DNA of 15,565 bases from Inquilinus sp039594555. GTDB lineage: Bacteria; Pseudomonadota; Alphaproteobacteria; DSM-16000; Inquilinaceae. The notes under the pieces are model-generated. The model did not search any database and was not told the origin of the DNA. It worked only from the letters and a program-made list of their open reading frames with translations. The position numbers were made by a program, and so were the translations under genes. Below are positions 1-9,922 of the stretch, one piece after another (positions within the stretch are counted from its first letter, which is position 1; the number at the start of each line of letters is the position of its first letter). The stretch lies in contig NZ_JBCNNF010000146.1 of assembly GCF_039594555.1 (NCBI RefSeq), positions 1 through 15,565 on the forward strand, read 5' to 3'.

Positions 1-92
1 CCCTATCTATAGGGTATGCTTCCTGTCGGCATTGATTGTGGTCTTCAGTCTCATCGAATGCCTGGAAGATGCGGGAACAGGGACGGAGTGAT
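1..92. other. Left-edge non-coding stretch
   Basis: No convincing gene is visible here; it is the region downstream of the minus-strand response regulator. The first 14 bases form an inverted repeat, CCCTAT-CT-ATAGGG, which may continue beyond the window edge. A GGAAC pentamer at 74-78 has no matching GTT downstream. No terminator hairpin with a T-run is seen. Confidence 0.4.
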
Positions 93-485
93 TCAATCGC
101 TGTGGGCCGTGGTCGCGACGGGATGGAGCAGGCTGTCGATGCAGCGCTTCAGATCCAGGTCGTCGAAGGGCTTCCGCAGCAGCATCTCCCCGGCGCAGTC
201 GGGATCGAGCTCGCTCTCGCGATAGGCCGTGGTCAGGACGAAGGGGATGCCGCGGCGGCGCAGCACCTTCACCACCGGGTAGACGCGCTCGTCACGCTGC
301 AGATGGACGTCGAGGATGGCGGCCGAGACCGGCTCGGCTTCCGCCAGGCGCAGGGCGCCGGCCAGATCGCCGACCGGGCCCGCGACCTCATGGCCGAGGC
401 GCCGGACCGTCTCCTCGATCATCAGCGCGACAAGGAACTCGTCCTCGACCACCAGGATCCGGGCGGGTTCGGCGGAGGGGGACAT
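93..485 (-). CDS. Single-domain response regulator (receiver only)
   Basis: This is a 130-residue CheY-like receiver domain with no output domain. Visible landmarks are the acidic pair E14-D15 in VVEDEF, the phospho-acceptor D59 in ILDVHL, the switch Thr in the LTTAY stretch (84-88), and the conserved Lys in LRKPF (K105). The LTTAY stretch sits where the alphaproteobacterial FATGUY single-domain regulators carry FATGY, and I read it as a diverged member or relative. Those regulators (MrrA, SdrG type) pass phosphate between HWE/HisKA_2 kinases in the general stress pathway, which fits the two HWE kinases nearby; that link is inference. The frame is open for 10 further codons upstream, to 515, but the ATG at 485 has a perfect GGAGGT 5 nt upstream, so I use it. 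The gene is divergent from the hybrid kinase at 635. Confidence 0.9.
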   Translation of the reverse strand: MSPSAEPARILVVEDEFLVALMIEETVRRLGHEVAGPVGDLAGALRLAEAEPVSAAILDVHLQRDERVYPVVKVLRRRGIPFVLTTAYRESELDPDCAGEMLLRKPFDDLDLKRCIDSLLHPVATTAHSD

Positions 486-490
486 CACGC

Positions 491-496
491 ACCTCC
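491..496 (-). promoter_or_regulatory. Ribosome binding site deciding the response-regulator start
   Basis: GGAGGT on the minus strand lies 5 nt before the ATG at 485. It favours that start over the in-frame upstream codon at 515. Confidence 0.75.
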
Positions 497-525
497 GATT
501 TCGAATTGACCTCAACTTGGCAACA

Positions 526-567
526 GGCCGAAAGGGTATAGAGTTGCTTCCAGCCGCAAATTCGGCC
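526..567. repeat. Inverted repeat in the divergent regulator/hybrid-kinase intergenic region
   Basis: Seven-base arms GGCCGAA (526-532) and TTCGGCC (561-567) are separated by 28 nt, between the divergent starts at 485 and 635. The loop holds a TATAG/TATACC-like element. This could be an operator or a weak hairpin; no clear -35/-10 pair with normal spacing was found on either strand. Confidence 0.3.
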
Positions 568-634
568 GGGCGACATTCGATCCCACCGGCCGGGCCTGCT
601 TGACCCCGGTACCGCCCGAACGGAGACAGTCAGC

Positions 635-4225
<3,591 letters not shown>

Positions 4226-4229
4226 CCCG

Positions 4230-4255
4230 GGAACGCCGACCCCACGGGCAAGGTT
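4230..4255 (+). promoter_or_regulatory. Candidate EcfG-type promoter for cheB
   Basis: GGAAC (4230-4234), 17 nt, then gGTT (4252-4255), in the 66-nt gap between the hybrid kinase and the cheB-like gene. It matches the alphaproteobacterial general-stress sigma consensus GGAAC-N16/17-cGTT except for the weakly conserved C. The predicted leader would be about 30 nt. Confidence 0.5.
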
Positions 4256-4291
4256 GTCAAGGGATCAGCCCGTGGGCGCGAAGGAGCAGGC

Positions 4292-5293
4292 ATGGCCAAC
4301 CGCGACATCGTGGCGATCGGCACGTCCGCCGGCGGCCTTGCCGCGCTCAAGCGCCTGGTCGCGGGCCTGCCGGCCGATCTCGATGCGGCGGTGCTGGTGG
4401 TCCAGCATCTGACCAGCGACCGCCGCAGCGCGCTCGCCGACATCCTGGACCGGGCGGGGCCCCTGCCGGCCGGTTTCGCCGAGGATGGCGCGCCGGTGGT
4501 GCGCGGGCGGATCCATGTCGCCCCGCCGAACCGCCATCTGCTGCTGCAGGGCGACACGCTGCAGCTCGGCCACGGCGCCTGGGAGAACGGCGCCCGCCCG
4601 TCCATCGACACGCTGTTCCGCAGCGTTGCCGTCTGCTGTGGCCCGTGCAGCATCGGCGTGGTGCTGACCGGATATCTCGACGACGGCAGCGCCGGCCTGC
4701 GGGCCCTGCGGCGCTGCGGCGGCATCACGGTGGTCCAGGACCCGGCCGATGCCGAATATCCGGACATGCCCCGCAGCGCGCTGGCGGCAACGGACGTGGA
4801 TCATCTGGCCGCCCTGGACGACATGCCGGGCCTGTTGGCCGGGCTGGTCGCCGCCCCCGCGGGGCCGCCGGTGGCGGTGCCTGCGGATATCCGGCTGGAG
4901 GTCGACATCATGGCAAGGCAGGCCGGCGACGAGATGGCGGCGCTCGACCGGCTCGGCGAGCGTTCGGTCTTCACCTGCCCGGATTGCGGCGGCGTGATGT
5001 GGGAGGTGCAGGACGGCGGCGCCCTGCGCTACCGCTGCCATCTCGGTCATGCCTACTCTGCCGACTCCTTCGGCCATGCGATGTCGGGGGAGGTGGTGCA
5101 GGGCATGGAGGTTGCCCTGCGGACCTTGGAGGAGCGCGGCCGAATGCTCCGCCGCCTCGGCGAGCAGGCCGGCCAGCAGGGACGGGAACGATCGGCCCGG
5201 ATGTGGTCGGAGCGGGCAGAGGTGTTCGGCCGGCAGGCCGAGGCCATCCGCGTGGCGCTGCTGCAGATCCACAAGGCCGAGGAAGCCGGCTGA
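4292..5293 (+). CDS. cheB: Stand-alone CheB-type protein-glutamate methylesterase with C-terminal Cys/His ribbon
   Basis: This 333-residue protein has a CheB catalytic domain (about 3-190) and no receiver domain. The catalytic triad is visible as S12 in GTSAGG, H39 in VVQHL, and D131 in LTGYLDDG. The C-terminal third has CPDCGG (C229, C232) and RCHLGHAYS (C249, H250, H253), a plausible metal ribbon, followed by a helical tail (about 265-330). Known CheB enzymes remove methyl esters from chemoreceptor glutamates; without a receiver, control must come from elsewhere. The ribbon is often seen in CheB-like proteins of stress-type clusters, so chemotaxis is not assured. The start is supported by AAGGAG at 4281-4286, 5 nt before the ATG. 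It lies 66 nt after the hybrid kinase, with its own GGAAC-type promoter candidate, and ends 10 nt from the convergent kinase gene. Confidence 0.9.
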   Translation: MANRDIVAIGTSAGGLAALKRLVAGLPADLDAAVLVVQHLTSDRRSALADILDRAGPLPAGFAEDGAPVVRGRIHVAPPNRHLLLQGDTLQLGHGAWENGARPSIDTLFRSVAVCCGPCSIGVVLTGYLDDGSAGLRALRRCGGITVVQDPADAEYPDMPRSALAATDVDHLAALDDMPGLLAGLVAAPAGPPVAVPADIRLEVDIMARQAGDEMAALDRLGERSVFTCPDCGGVMWEVQDGGALRYRCHLGHAYSADSFGHAMSGEVVQGMEVALRTLEERGRMLRRLGEQAGQQGRERSARMWSERAEVFGRQAEAIRVALLQIHKAEEAG

Positions 5294-5303
5294 AGCCTCC
5301 AGG

Positions 5304-6728
5304 CTATGAGGGGCCGAGCTGGTTCAGCGGCAGGGTGATCGCGATCGCCAGCCCGTCGCGATGCCAGTGCCGGACGAGATCGCCCTTCAACTGGCCCTTG
5401 ATCGTGCCGTCCGCCAGCCAAGTGCCGAAGCCGTCGGCCTCCGGCGGCGCCGCGATGGGCGGGCCGCCGCGCTCCACCCAGTCGAGGCGAAGCTGGTCGG
5501 CCTCGACCGCGAGGGTGATCTCCACCTGCCCGCCGGGCATCGACAGGGCGCCGTACTTCGCCGCGTTGGTGGCGAGTTCGTGGAACACCAGTGCCAGGCC
5601 GGTCACGGCATGGCCCTCGACGGCCAGATCCAGGCCCGAGATGGACACCCGCCGCCCGGGCACTTCCTCGTAGGGCGATACGATGGTTCGGACCAGCGCA
5701 CGCAGCGAGGTGGGGGTGGCCGCCTTTTCGCGCCGGATGTCGGCCAGAGTCAGGTCATGCGCCCGCGCCAGGGCGCCGAGGCGGCTTTGCACCGCCTCGG
5801 TCAGCTGCTCGACCGAGGCGCTGGACCGGGCGCTGAGGGTCACCACGGCGCCGGCCAGGGCGAACAGGTTCTTCACCCGGTGGCTCATCTCGCGCAGCAG
5901 CAAGGTCTGCCGCTCCTGAGCCCGCCGTTGCTCGGTGATGTCGCGCACGATCTTGGACGCGCCGACGATCCGGCCCTCGGCATCCTTGACCGGCGATACT
6001 GACAGGGAGACCTCGACCAGGCTGCCGTCCTTGCGGCGCCGCACCGTCTCGAACCGGCCGATGCGCTCGCCGGCCCGGATGCGGGTCAGCATGCGGGGTT
6101 CCTCCTCGTGCCGGTCGAGCGGGATCAGGATCGTGATCGGCTTGCCGACCACCTCCTCCGCGGCATAGCCGAACAGCCTCTGCGCCCCGGCGTTCCAGGC
6201 CGTGATGATGCCGTCCAGATCCTTGGCCAGGATGGCGTCGTCGGAGGATTCGACGATGGCTGCCAGGCGCTGCGCGGCAAGCTCCGCCTGGTACCGCTCG
6301 GTGACGTCGATCAGGATGTTGACCGCGCCGGTCAGCCGGCCCGCAGCGTTGAACAGCGGTGTCGGATAGGGGACGAAATGCACCCGGCTGCCATCGGGCC
6401 GCTCGGCGATCGTGTCCACCCCCAGGACCGGCCGCCGCTCCCGCAGCGACAGCGCCAGCGGCGCTTCGTCATGGGGCAGCGGGGTGCCGTCGGGCCGGAA
6501 CAGCTTCCACGCGCCGTTGTACCGCGCCTTGCCGATCTCCGGATCCAAGCCCCACAGCCGGGCCGCCGCGTCGTTGAAGAAGGTGATCCACCCCTCGGCA
6601 TCGGTCATGTACACCGCCACCGGGAGGCTGCGCAGCAGCGCCTGCCATTGCGGCTCGTCGGCAAGCCGCCCGAGCTTGAACCGCGTCATCCGGAACTCGG
6701 GCGCGGCTGATTCCGGCAGACCAACCAT
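5304..6728 (-). CDS. PAS-PAS HWE-family sensor histidine kinase
   Basis: This soluble 474-residue kinase has no membrane segments. PAS 1 (about 28-145) carries the variable sensor segment; PAS 2 (about 150-270) includes NAGAQRLFGY and the DGSLVEV...VRDITE end typical of PAS/PAC. The HWE kinase core (about 273-468) shows H283 in MSHRVKN, N-box H383/N388 in FHELATNAAKYG, the W417-x-E419 signature in DWVERGGP, and GFGT (433-436). HWE kinases act as general-stress and light sensors and commonly phosphorylate PhyR-type or single-domain regulators. The ligand cannot be told; no LOV cysteine motif (NCRFLQ) is present. The ATG at 6728 has GAGGG 7 nt upstream; an in-frame ATG at 6755 adds 9 residues but its GGAG is only 2 nt away. 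The gene converges with cheB with a 10-nt gap. Confidence 0.92.
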   Translation of the reverse strand: MVGLPESAAPEFRMTRFKLGRLADEPQWQALLRSLPVAVYMTDAEGWITFFNDAAARLWGLDPEIGKARYNGAWKLFRPDGTPLPHDEAPLALSLRERRPVLGVDTIAERPDGSRVHFVPYPTPLFNAAGRLTGAVNILIDVTERYQAELAAQRLAAIVESSDDAILAKDLDGIITAWNAGAQRLFGYAAEEVVGKPITILIPLDRHEEEPRMLTRIRAGERIGRFETVRRRKDGSLVEVSLSVSPVKDAEGRIVGASKIVRDITEQRRAQERQTLLLREMSHRVKNLFALAGAVVTLSARSSASVEQLTEAVQSRLGALARAHDLTLADIRREKAATPTSLRALVRTIVSPYEEVPGRRVSISGLDLAVEGHAVTGLALVFHELATNAAKYGALSMPGGQVEITLAVEADQLRLDWVERGGPPIAAPPEADGFGTWLADGTIKGQLKGDLVRHWHRDGLAIAITLPLNQLGPS

Positions 6729-6735
6729 CCGGCGT

Positions 6736-6740
6736 CCCTC
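6736..6740 (-). promoter_or_regulatory. Ribosome binding site favouring the kinase start at 6728
   Basis: GAGGG on the minus strand lies 7 nt upstream of the ATG at 6728. The alternative start at 6755 has a GGAG only 2 nt away, which is too close. Confidence 0.5.
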
Positions 6741-6755
6741 TGTCGAAACCGACAT

Positions 6756-7016
6756 TGCTCCGCCATCGACGGGGCACGATCAACGGCATCAAGGAAGGTA
6801 GAGGCTGCCGTTGCGAAAGGCAACGAGGCGGCGCCGCGGATCCTGGACCGGCAGGGTTCGGGCACTATGCCAGCCACGCGCTTCGCAAAGTTTAGTCGCA
6901 ATGAATCTGTAAAATTATCACATGATATATTTCCGCTCGTCAGTTGAACTGCGCCATGGACGGTGATCAAACAGCGATGGTCGTGGCGACGTCTGTTCTC
7001 GCGCTGACGCGACGGC
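6756..7016. other. Intergenic region between the avidin-like gene and the HWE kinase
   Basis: These 261 nt carry no convincing gene. They include a hairpin-like CGTTGC-GAAAG-GCAACG at 6809-6825 and an AT-rich patch around 6895-6945, unlike the GC-rich surroundings. The patch probably holds the kinase promoter (minus strand). An inverted repeat, TATCA-CA-TGATA, lies at 6916-6927. No GGAAC-type promoter facing the kinase was found, and no T-run terminator follows the avidin-like gene. Confidence 0.45.
6916..6927. repeat. 12-nt palindrome in the AT-rich patch upstream of the kinase
   Basis: TATCA-CA-TGATA is an inverted repeat with five-base arms and a 2-nt centre, in the only strongly AT-rich part of this intergenic region. 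It could be a regulator binding site; no regulator can be named. Confidence 0.3.
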
Positions 7017-7391
7017 TCAGCCGATGCGCTCGAACGTGTCCAGGCTGGTGCCGAAGGCGCGCCAGGCCCCGACCTCGCGGATCTCGGCAGGTGCACCTTC
7101 CGCGGCCCCTGTCAAAGCGTGGCCGGCGACGGTGTGCCAGAGGGTCTCGAGTTTGCCCTCCCTGAGCAGCCCCGTGTAGCTGACCGCGGCTGGTCCGGCC
7201 GTGCCGTTGCCGGCGGCGGTAAAGCCGATGACGTCGCCATAGGCGGCTCCATGGATCGGGATGTCCTGCCCGAAGAAGCTGCTGTCCTCCAGGGCCGTGC
7301 GGAACCTGCCGCGGATGACCCCGCCGCTGTCATCCTCGATCACCACGATAGAGCCGTACTGGTTGCGCCATGTGCCAGTCCAGGATGCCAT
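7017..7391 (-). CDS. Avidin/streptavidin-family beta-barrel protein, cytoplasmic, with altered ligand pocket
   Basis: This 124-residue protein matches the avidin fold along its whole length: SWTGTWRNQYGS (3-14), GRFRTA (28-33), IPIHG (44-48), GFTA (56-59), SYTG (71-74), LETLWHT (81-87), and AWRAF...LDTFERI (109-123). Compared with known biotin contacts, N10, S14, T32, W85, W110 and D118 are present. The loop tryptophan (avidin W70/streptavidin W79) is replaced near G61, the Tyr of GTYIT is F30, and the Ser/Thr pair near streptavidin 88/90 reads Ala/Val. Weak biotin binding or a different ligand is therefore likely (inference). There is no signal peptide, unlike secreted avidins. AAGGAG stands 8 nt before the ATG. 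It is the last of three same-strand small genes, 50 nt after the previous one, with no biotin genes nearby. Confidence 0.85.
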   Translation of the reverse strand: MASWTGTWRNQYGSIVVIEDDSGGVIRGRFRTALEDSSFFGQDIPIHGAAYGDVIGFTAAGNGTAGPAAVSYTGLLREGKLETLWHTVAGHALTGAAEGAPAEIREVGAWRAFGTSLDTFERIG

Positions 7392-7441
7392 AGCCTCGTC
7401 TCCTTGAATCGACCGCTTCAGGATCCGATGCTGGGGTTAGG

Positions 7442-7783
7442 TCAGGCGAACCCCAGCAGGCCGACCGCGAGTGCCGCCGCCAGCAGCAGGCCCAGGACGA
7501 CCGCAAGCGCGGAGACATGCATCAGGCTTCCCGGCGCTTTGCGGCGATCCGGACCCTGGTGGCCCTGGACGAGCCGGGTGTCCGGCGGGCGGCCGATCGC
7601 CTCGCGCCCGCGCGCATCGCCGACCTCGTCCGACGATGGCGGCGTGCCGGCCGCCTCGTCATCCGTGCCGAGCGGGGCCGCGGCCGGATCCAGGGCTGGG
7701 ATCTTGTCCCCGGTCAGGCCACGGTCGATGTCGCGCAGCAGCTGCTGCGTCGTCGGCTGCGTCCCGCGCGTCTGCTCGGGCAT
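7442..7783 (-). CDS. Small hypothetical protein with C-terminal membrane anchor
   Basis: This 113-residue protein is of unknown function. The first about 85 residues are polar, Pro/Asp/Gly-rich and probably disordered. They include a stretch near 17-45 (RDIDRGLTGDKIPALDPAAA, then PLGTDDE) that I recognise as recurring in small uncharacterised alphaproteobacterial proteins. Residues about 88-112 are a single hydrophobic helix (SALAVVLGLLLAAALAVGLL) ending two residues before the stop, so the protein should be tail-anchored in the inner membrane with its N-terminus in the cytoplasm. AGGAG lies 6 nt before the ATG. The upstream gene ends 9 nt away, so the two are almost surely co-transcribed. 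Confidence 0.75.
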   Translation of the reverse strand: MPEQTRGTQPTTQQLLRDIDRGLTGDKIPALDPAAAPLGTDDEAAGTPPSSDEVGDARGREAIGRPPDTRLVQGHQGPDRRKAPGSLMHVSALAVVLGLLLAAALAVGLLGFA

Positions 7784-7792
7784 GGTTCGCTC

Positions 7793-8038
7793 CTACCAAG
7801 TCCCGGTCTCGATCACCTGGCCGGCCAGGCGGCCGGAGCTGCGAATGGCGTCGAGGCGCGCCTCCGCATCCTCCTGGTCATAGGCCCAGATCGTCGCGGT
7901 CCAGACGCGTTCCAGGCCCGACTGGGTCTCCAGATGCGAATACTCGGCCACGAAGCGGAACATCGGCCGCCCCCACTGGTCGCAGGAGATGTGCTCGGGC
8001 TCCGGGCGCTGGCGATCGGGCAGGCGGACAACAGTCAT
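7793..8038 (-). CDS. Small hypothetical protein, first gene of the avidin-like operon
   Basis: This 81-residue soluble protein is not from a family I recognise. It has an N-terminal polar part, an aromatic-rich centre (MFRFVAEYSHLETQS, VWTATIWAYD) and a helix with DQEDAEARLDAIRSSG. The pattern suggests a small alpha/beta protein. The ATG at 8038 has AAGG 4 nt upstream; an in-frame ATG at 8053 adds five residues but lacks a ribosome binding site. The predicted transcript start from the GGAAC-like element at 8103-8078 falls near 8070, upstream of both. It ends 9 nt before the tail-anchored protein and probably shares its transcript with that gene and the avidin-like gene. Confidence 0.65.
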   Translation of the reverse strand: MTVVRLPDRQRPEPEHISCDQWGRPMFRFVAEYSHLETQSGLERVWTATIWAYDQEDAEARLDAIRSSGRLAGQVIETGTW

Positions 8039-8077
8039 AATGCCTTGATCCATCGGATGGTGGCGACCTGCTTCCTG

Positions 8078-8103
8078 AATGCCGTGGCGGCGATCGCGGT
8101 TCC
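8078..8103 (-). promoter_or_regulatory. Candidate EcfG-type promoter for the small three-gene operon
   Basis: On the minus strand GGAAC (8103-8099), 17 nt, then cATT (8081-8078). This is one base away from the consensus GGAAC-N17-CGTT. It sits 25-40 nt before the first gene, back to back with the sigma-factor promoter at 8205. Confidence 0.4.
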
Positions 8104-8148
8104 GGTAGCCTAGCTGAATCCGTCAGGTCTTCAGTTAATCGAGTATCG

Positions 8149-8162
8149 AACAAACATTTGTT
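8149..8162. repeat. Inverted repeat between the divergent avidin operon and sigma-factor gene
   Basis: AACAAA-CA-TTTGTT has six-base perfect arms with a 2-nt centre, in an AT-rich stretch (about 8135-8260). Its position midway between the two divergent promoters would suit an operator. The binding protein is unknown. Confidence 0.3.
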
Positions 8163-8204
8163 ATCTGAAGGAAAATGCCATCATTTGATAATAAATTAAA
8201 AACA

Positions 8205-8229
8205 GGAACGAAGTTTTCGGCATGAGGTT
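8205..8229 (+). promoter_or_regulatory. Candidate EcfG-type promoter of the ECF sigma gene
   Basis: GGAAC (8205-8209), 17 nt, GTT (8227-8229), i.e. GGAAC-N16-gGTT. It lies about 90 nt upstream of the sigma-factor ATG. EcfG genes are commonly transcribed from such a promoter, giving positive autoregulation. Confidence 0.6.
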
Positions 8230-8307
8230 TGTTTGTATGTTCGTTGAGTTTTATTGCCGCTCGGTATCGCCTCGCTGAATGCGATGACAAGTGGCCTCCA
8301 GCCTTAC

Positions 8308-8313
8308 AAGGGG
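8308..8313 (+). promoter_or_regulatory. Ribosome binding site deciding the sigma-factor start
   Basis: AAGGGG lies 8 nt before the ATG at 8322. It supports this start over the longer open frame from 8229, whose extra 31 residues do not look like sigma factor and would start on the predicted -10 element. Confidence 0.65.
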
Positions 8314-8321
8314 AAGACCCC

Positions 8322-8822
8322 ATGCCGGACCAGAGCCGTGCTTCAGACCGTGCCGACTTCACAGCCGTCGTCGCCCCAGTCATCTGCGAGCTTCGGCGTT
8401 ATGCGCGATCGCTGACCCGCAACCGGGCGGATGCGGAGGATCTGCTGCAGGACACGTTGCTGCGCGCCTACAACAAGTTCCATCTCTGGCAGCCGGGCAC
8501 CAACATCGCCGGCTGGCTCTCCGTGGTGATGAAGCGCGTGTTCCTGTCGCAATTCGAGCGCCGCGGCCGGCTGATCGCGGTGCCCGCTGAGGATTTCGAC
8601 GGGCCGCAGCCGCCGAGCCAGGACGACGTCCTGGACCTCGTCCGGCTCGGCAAAGCGATCGACGGCCTGCAGCGGCATCATCGCGAACTGGTGGAGGCGG
8701 TTGCGATCAACGGCGATTCCTATGAGGAGGCGGCGCATGCGTTCCACATTCCGATCGGCACGGTCCGGTCCCGCCTCGGCCGCGCTCGCGACCACCTCCG
8801 CCAGGAGATCGGCGTCAACTGA
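8322..8822 (+). CDS. ECF-type RNA polymerase sigma factor, EcfG-like (general stress response)
   Basis: This 166-residue protein has only sigma regions 2 and 4. Region 2 spans about 15-82, with RSLTRNRADAEDLLQDTLLR and the WQPGTNIAGWL segment characteristic of EcfG-like factors (PGTN-x-x-x-WL). Region 4 spans about 108-160, with the helix-turn-helix SYEEAAHAFHIPIGTVRSRL. EcfG drives the general stress regulon of Alphaproteobacteria and is held by the anti-sigma factor NepR until phosphorylated PhyR titrates NepR. Neither partner is in this window, so this is probably a paralogous EcfG outside the main locus. A GGAAC-type promoter lies about 90 nt upstream. Its stop overlaps the convergent transporter gene by 8 nt. 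Assignment to ECF is firm; to EcfG rather than another ECF group is less so. Confidence 0.88.
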   Translation: MPDQSRASDRADFTAVVAPVICELRRYARSLTRNRADAEDLLQDTLLRAYNKFHLWQPGTNIAGWLSVVMKRVFLSQFERRGRLIAVPAEDFDGPQPPSQDDVLDLVRLGKAIDGLQRHHRELVEAVAINGDSYEEAAHAFHIPIGTVRSRLGRARDHLRQEIGVN

Positions 8823-9846
8823 CGGCAGCGTCGGTCAGGTGCGGCGTCGTCGCCGGTGAACTGGGCCGCAGGAAGATGCGAGTGACGCGGGGCTGGGCGT
8901 CCTTCAGCCTCCCCGTCAGCTCATCGACCGCCAGGAGGGCCTCCCGGCGGTCGAGCCCGTCGCGGAAATCGACGGTCATGGCCAGCAGGATCTCGGCCGG
9001 GCCGAGATGCATGGTCAGGATCTCGACAACCCGCGCCACCCGCGGATCCTCCTCGACGATCCGCCGCAATTGCCGCACCACCGGCTCCGCCGCGCTTTCC
9101 CCGATCAGCAGGCTTCGCGTCTCATTCGCCAGCATGCCGGCGGCGGCAATCAGCAGGCAGCCCACCCCGATCGACGCCACGCCGTCGAAGATCGGCTCGT
9201 CCAGCACGAGCGTCAGCACCAAGCCGGCGAGAGCGACGACGAGCCCGGCGAGTGCGGTCGAGTCCTCCAGCAGCACCGCGAAGATGCCCGGATCCTTGCT
9301 GCCGCGGATGGCACGCCAGAATGGGACGTCGGGCTGGCTGCGCCGGAACTCGCGCCAGGCCACCAGCAGCGAGCCGCCCTCGAACACGAAGGCCGCCGCG
9401 AGCACCAGGAGGTTGACCCAGACGCGCTGCACCGGCTCGGGAGATGCAATCTTCTCGGCGCCCTCATAGATCGAGACGACCCCGCCGAGGGCGAAGATCA
9501 TCAACGCGACCACAAAGGTCCAGAAATAGTATTCCATGCCGTAGCCGAAGGGATGGCGGCTGTCGGCCGGGCGCGCTGCCCGGGACAAGCCGAGCAACAG
9601 CAGCACCTGGTTGCCGGAATCGACGGCGGAGTGGATCGCCTCGCTGAGCATGGCCGTGCTGCCGGTCCAGGCCGCGGCCGCCGATTTGATCGCCGCGACC
9701 GCCAGGTTGCCGGCCAGCGCCGCATAGATCGGCCGGCGGGAGCCGCTCTCGGCGGCCGGCGCCGTGACGCCGCGCGTCAGCCGCACGTGTGGCGGGGCAA
9801 CTCGGGCTATATCGTCGGGCCGGGGAAGCGGGCGTCCTGCTGGCAT
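8815..9846 (-). CDS. Cation diffusion facilitator (CDF) family transporter, ZnT9-like
   Basis: This is a 343-residue inner-membrane metal/proton antiporter. Six hydrophobic segments can be traced between about 40 and 245, then a cytoplasmic ferredoxin-like tail (about 252-328). Metal-site signatures are SEAIHSAVDS in TM2 (H72, D76) and LLEDSTALAG in TM5 (E194, D195). The RHPFGYG loop after TM2 is typical of the family. The substrate cannot be told (Zn, Fe, Mn or Co). The start is uncertain: the frame stays open to a GTG at 9942 with a GGAAGG 8 nt upstream, but that adds an unconserved Arg/Pro-rich stretch lying across the divergent promoter region. The ATG at 9846 has no ribosome binding site yet lies just after a predicted promoter, so the mRNA may be leaderless. 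Its 3' end overlaps the sigma gene tail to tail. Confidence 0.85.
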   Translation of the reverse strand: MPAGRPLPRPDDIARVAPPHVRLTRGVTAPAAESGSRRPIYAALAGNLAVAAIKSAAAAWTGSTAMLSEAIHSAVDSGNQVLLLLGLSRAARPADSRHPFGYGMEYYFWTFVVALMIFALGGVVSIYEGAEKIASPEPVQRVWVNLLVLAAAFVFEGGSLLVAWREFRRSQPDVPFWRAIRGSKDPGIFAVLLEDSTALAGLVVALAGLVLTLVLDEPIFDGVASIGVGCLLIAAAGMLANETRSLLIGESAAEPVVRQLRRIVEEDPRVARVVEILTMHLGPAEILLAMTVDFRDGLDRREALLAVDELTGRLKDAQPRVTRIFLRPSSPATTPHLTDAAVS

Positions 9847-9854
9847 GGCCGGGC

Positions 9855-9880
9855 AACGGCGTTGGCAGCGGCGGGGTTCC
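9855..9880 (-). promoter_or_regulatory. Consensus EcfG-type promoter facing the CDF transporter
   Basis: On the minus strand GGAAC (9880-9876), 17 nt, CGTT (9858-9855): a full match to GGAAC-N16/17-CGTT. The predicted transcript start (about 9850-9847) nearly coincides with the ATG at 9846, implying a very short or absent leader. Confidence 0.5.
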
Positions 9881-9922
9881 GGCCCGTCGTTCGCGAAAAA
9901 TCGCGGTGGCCGCAGCGCGACC

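Noticed and set aside
74..98. GGAAC at 74-78 as a stress promoter
   Set aside because: No GTT at the required distance, and it runs into the 3' end of a minus-strand gene.
506..542. Sigma-70 promoter from TTGACC (506) or TTGGCA (517) with TATAGA (537)
   Set aside because: Spacings are 25 and 14 nt, outside the normal range near 17.
4265..5272. 335-codon minus-strand frame opposite cheB
   Set aside because: It is antisense to a complete CheB with an intact catalytic triad and shows no domain of its own.
6809..6825. CGTTGC-GAAAG-GCAACG as a transcription terminator
   Set aside because: The stem is only 6 bp and no T-run follows on either strand.
8229..8321. Longer sigma factor starting at 8229
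   Set aside because: The added residues do not resemble sigma factors, the codon lies on the predicted -10 element, and the ATG at 8322 has a good ribosome binding site.
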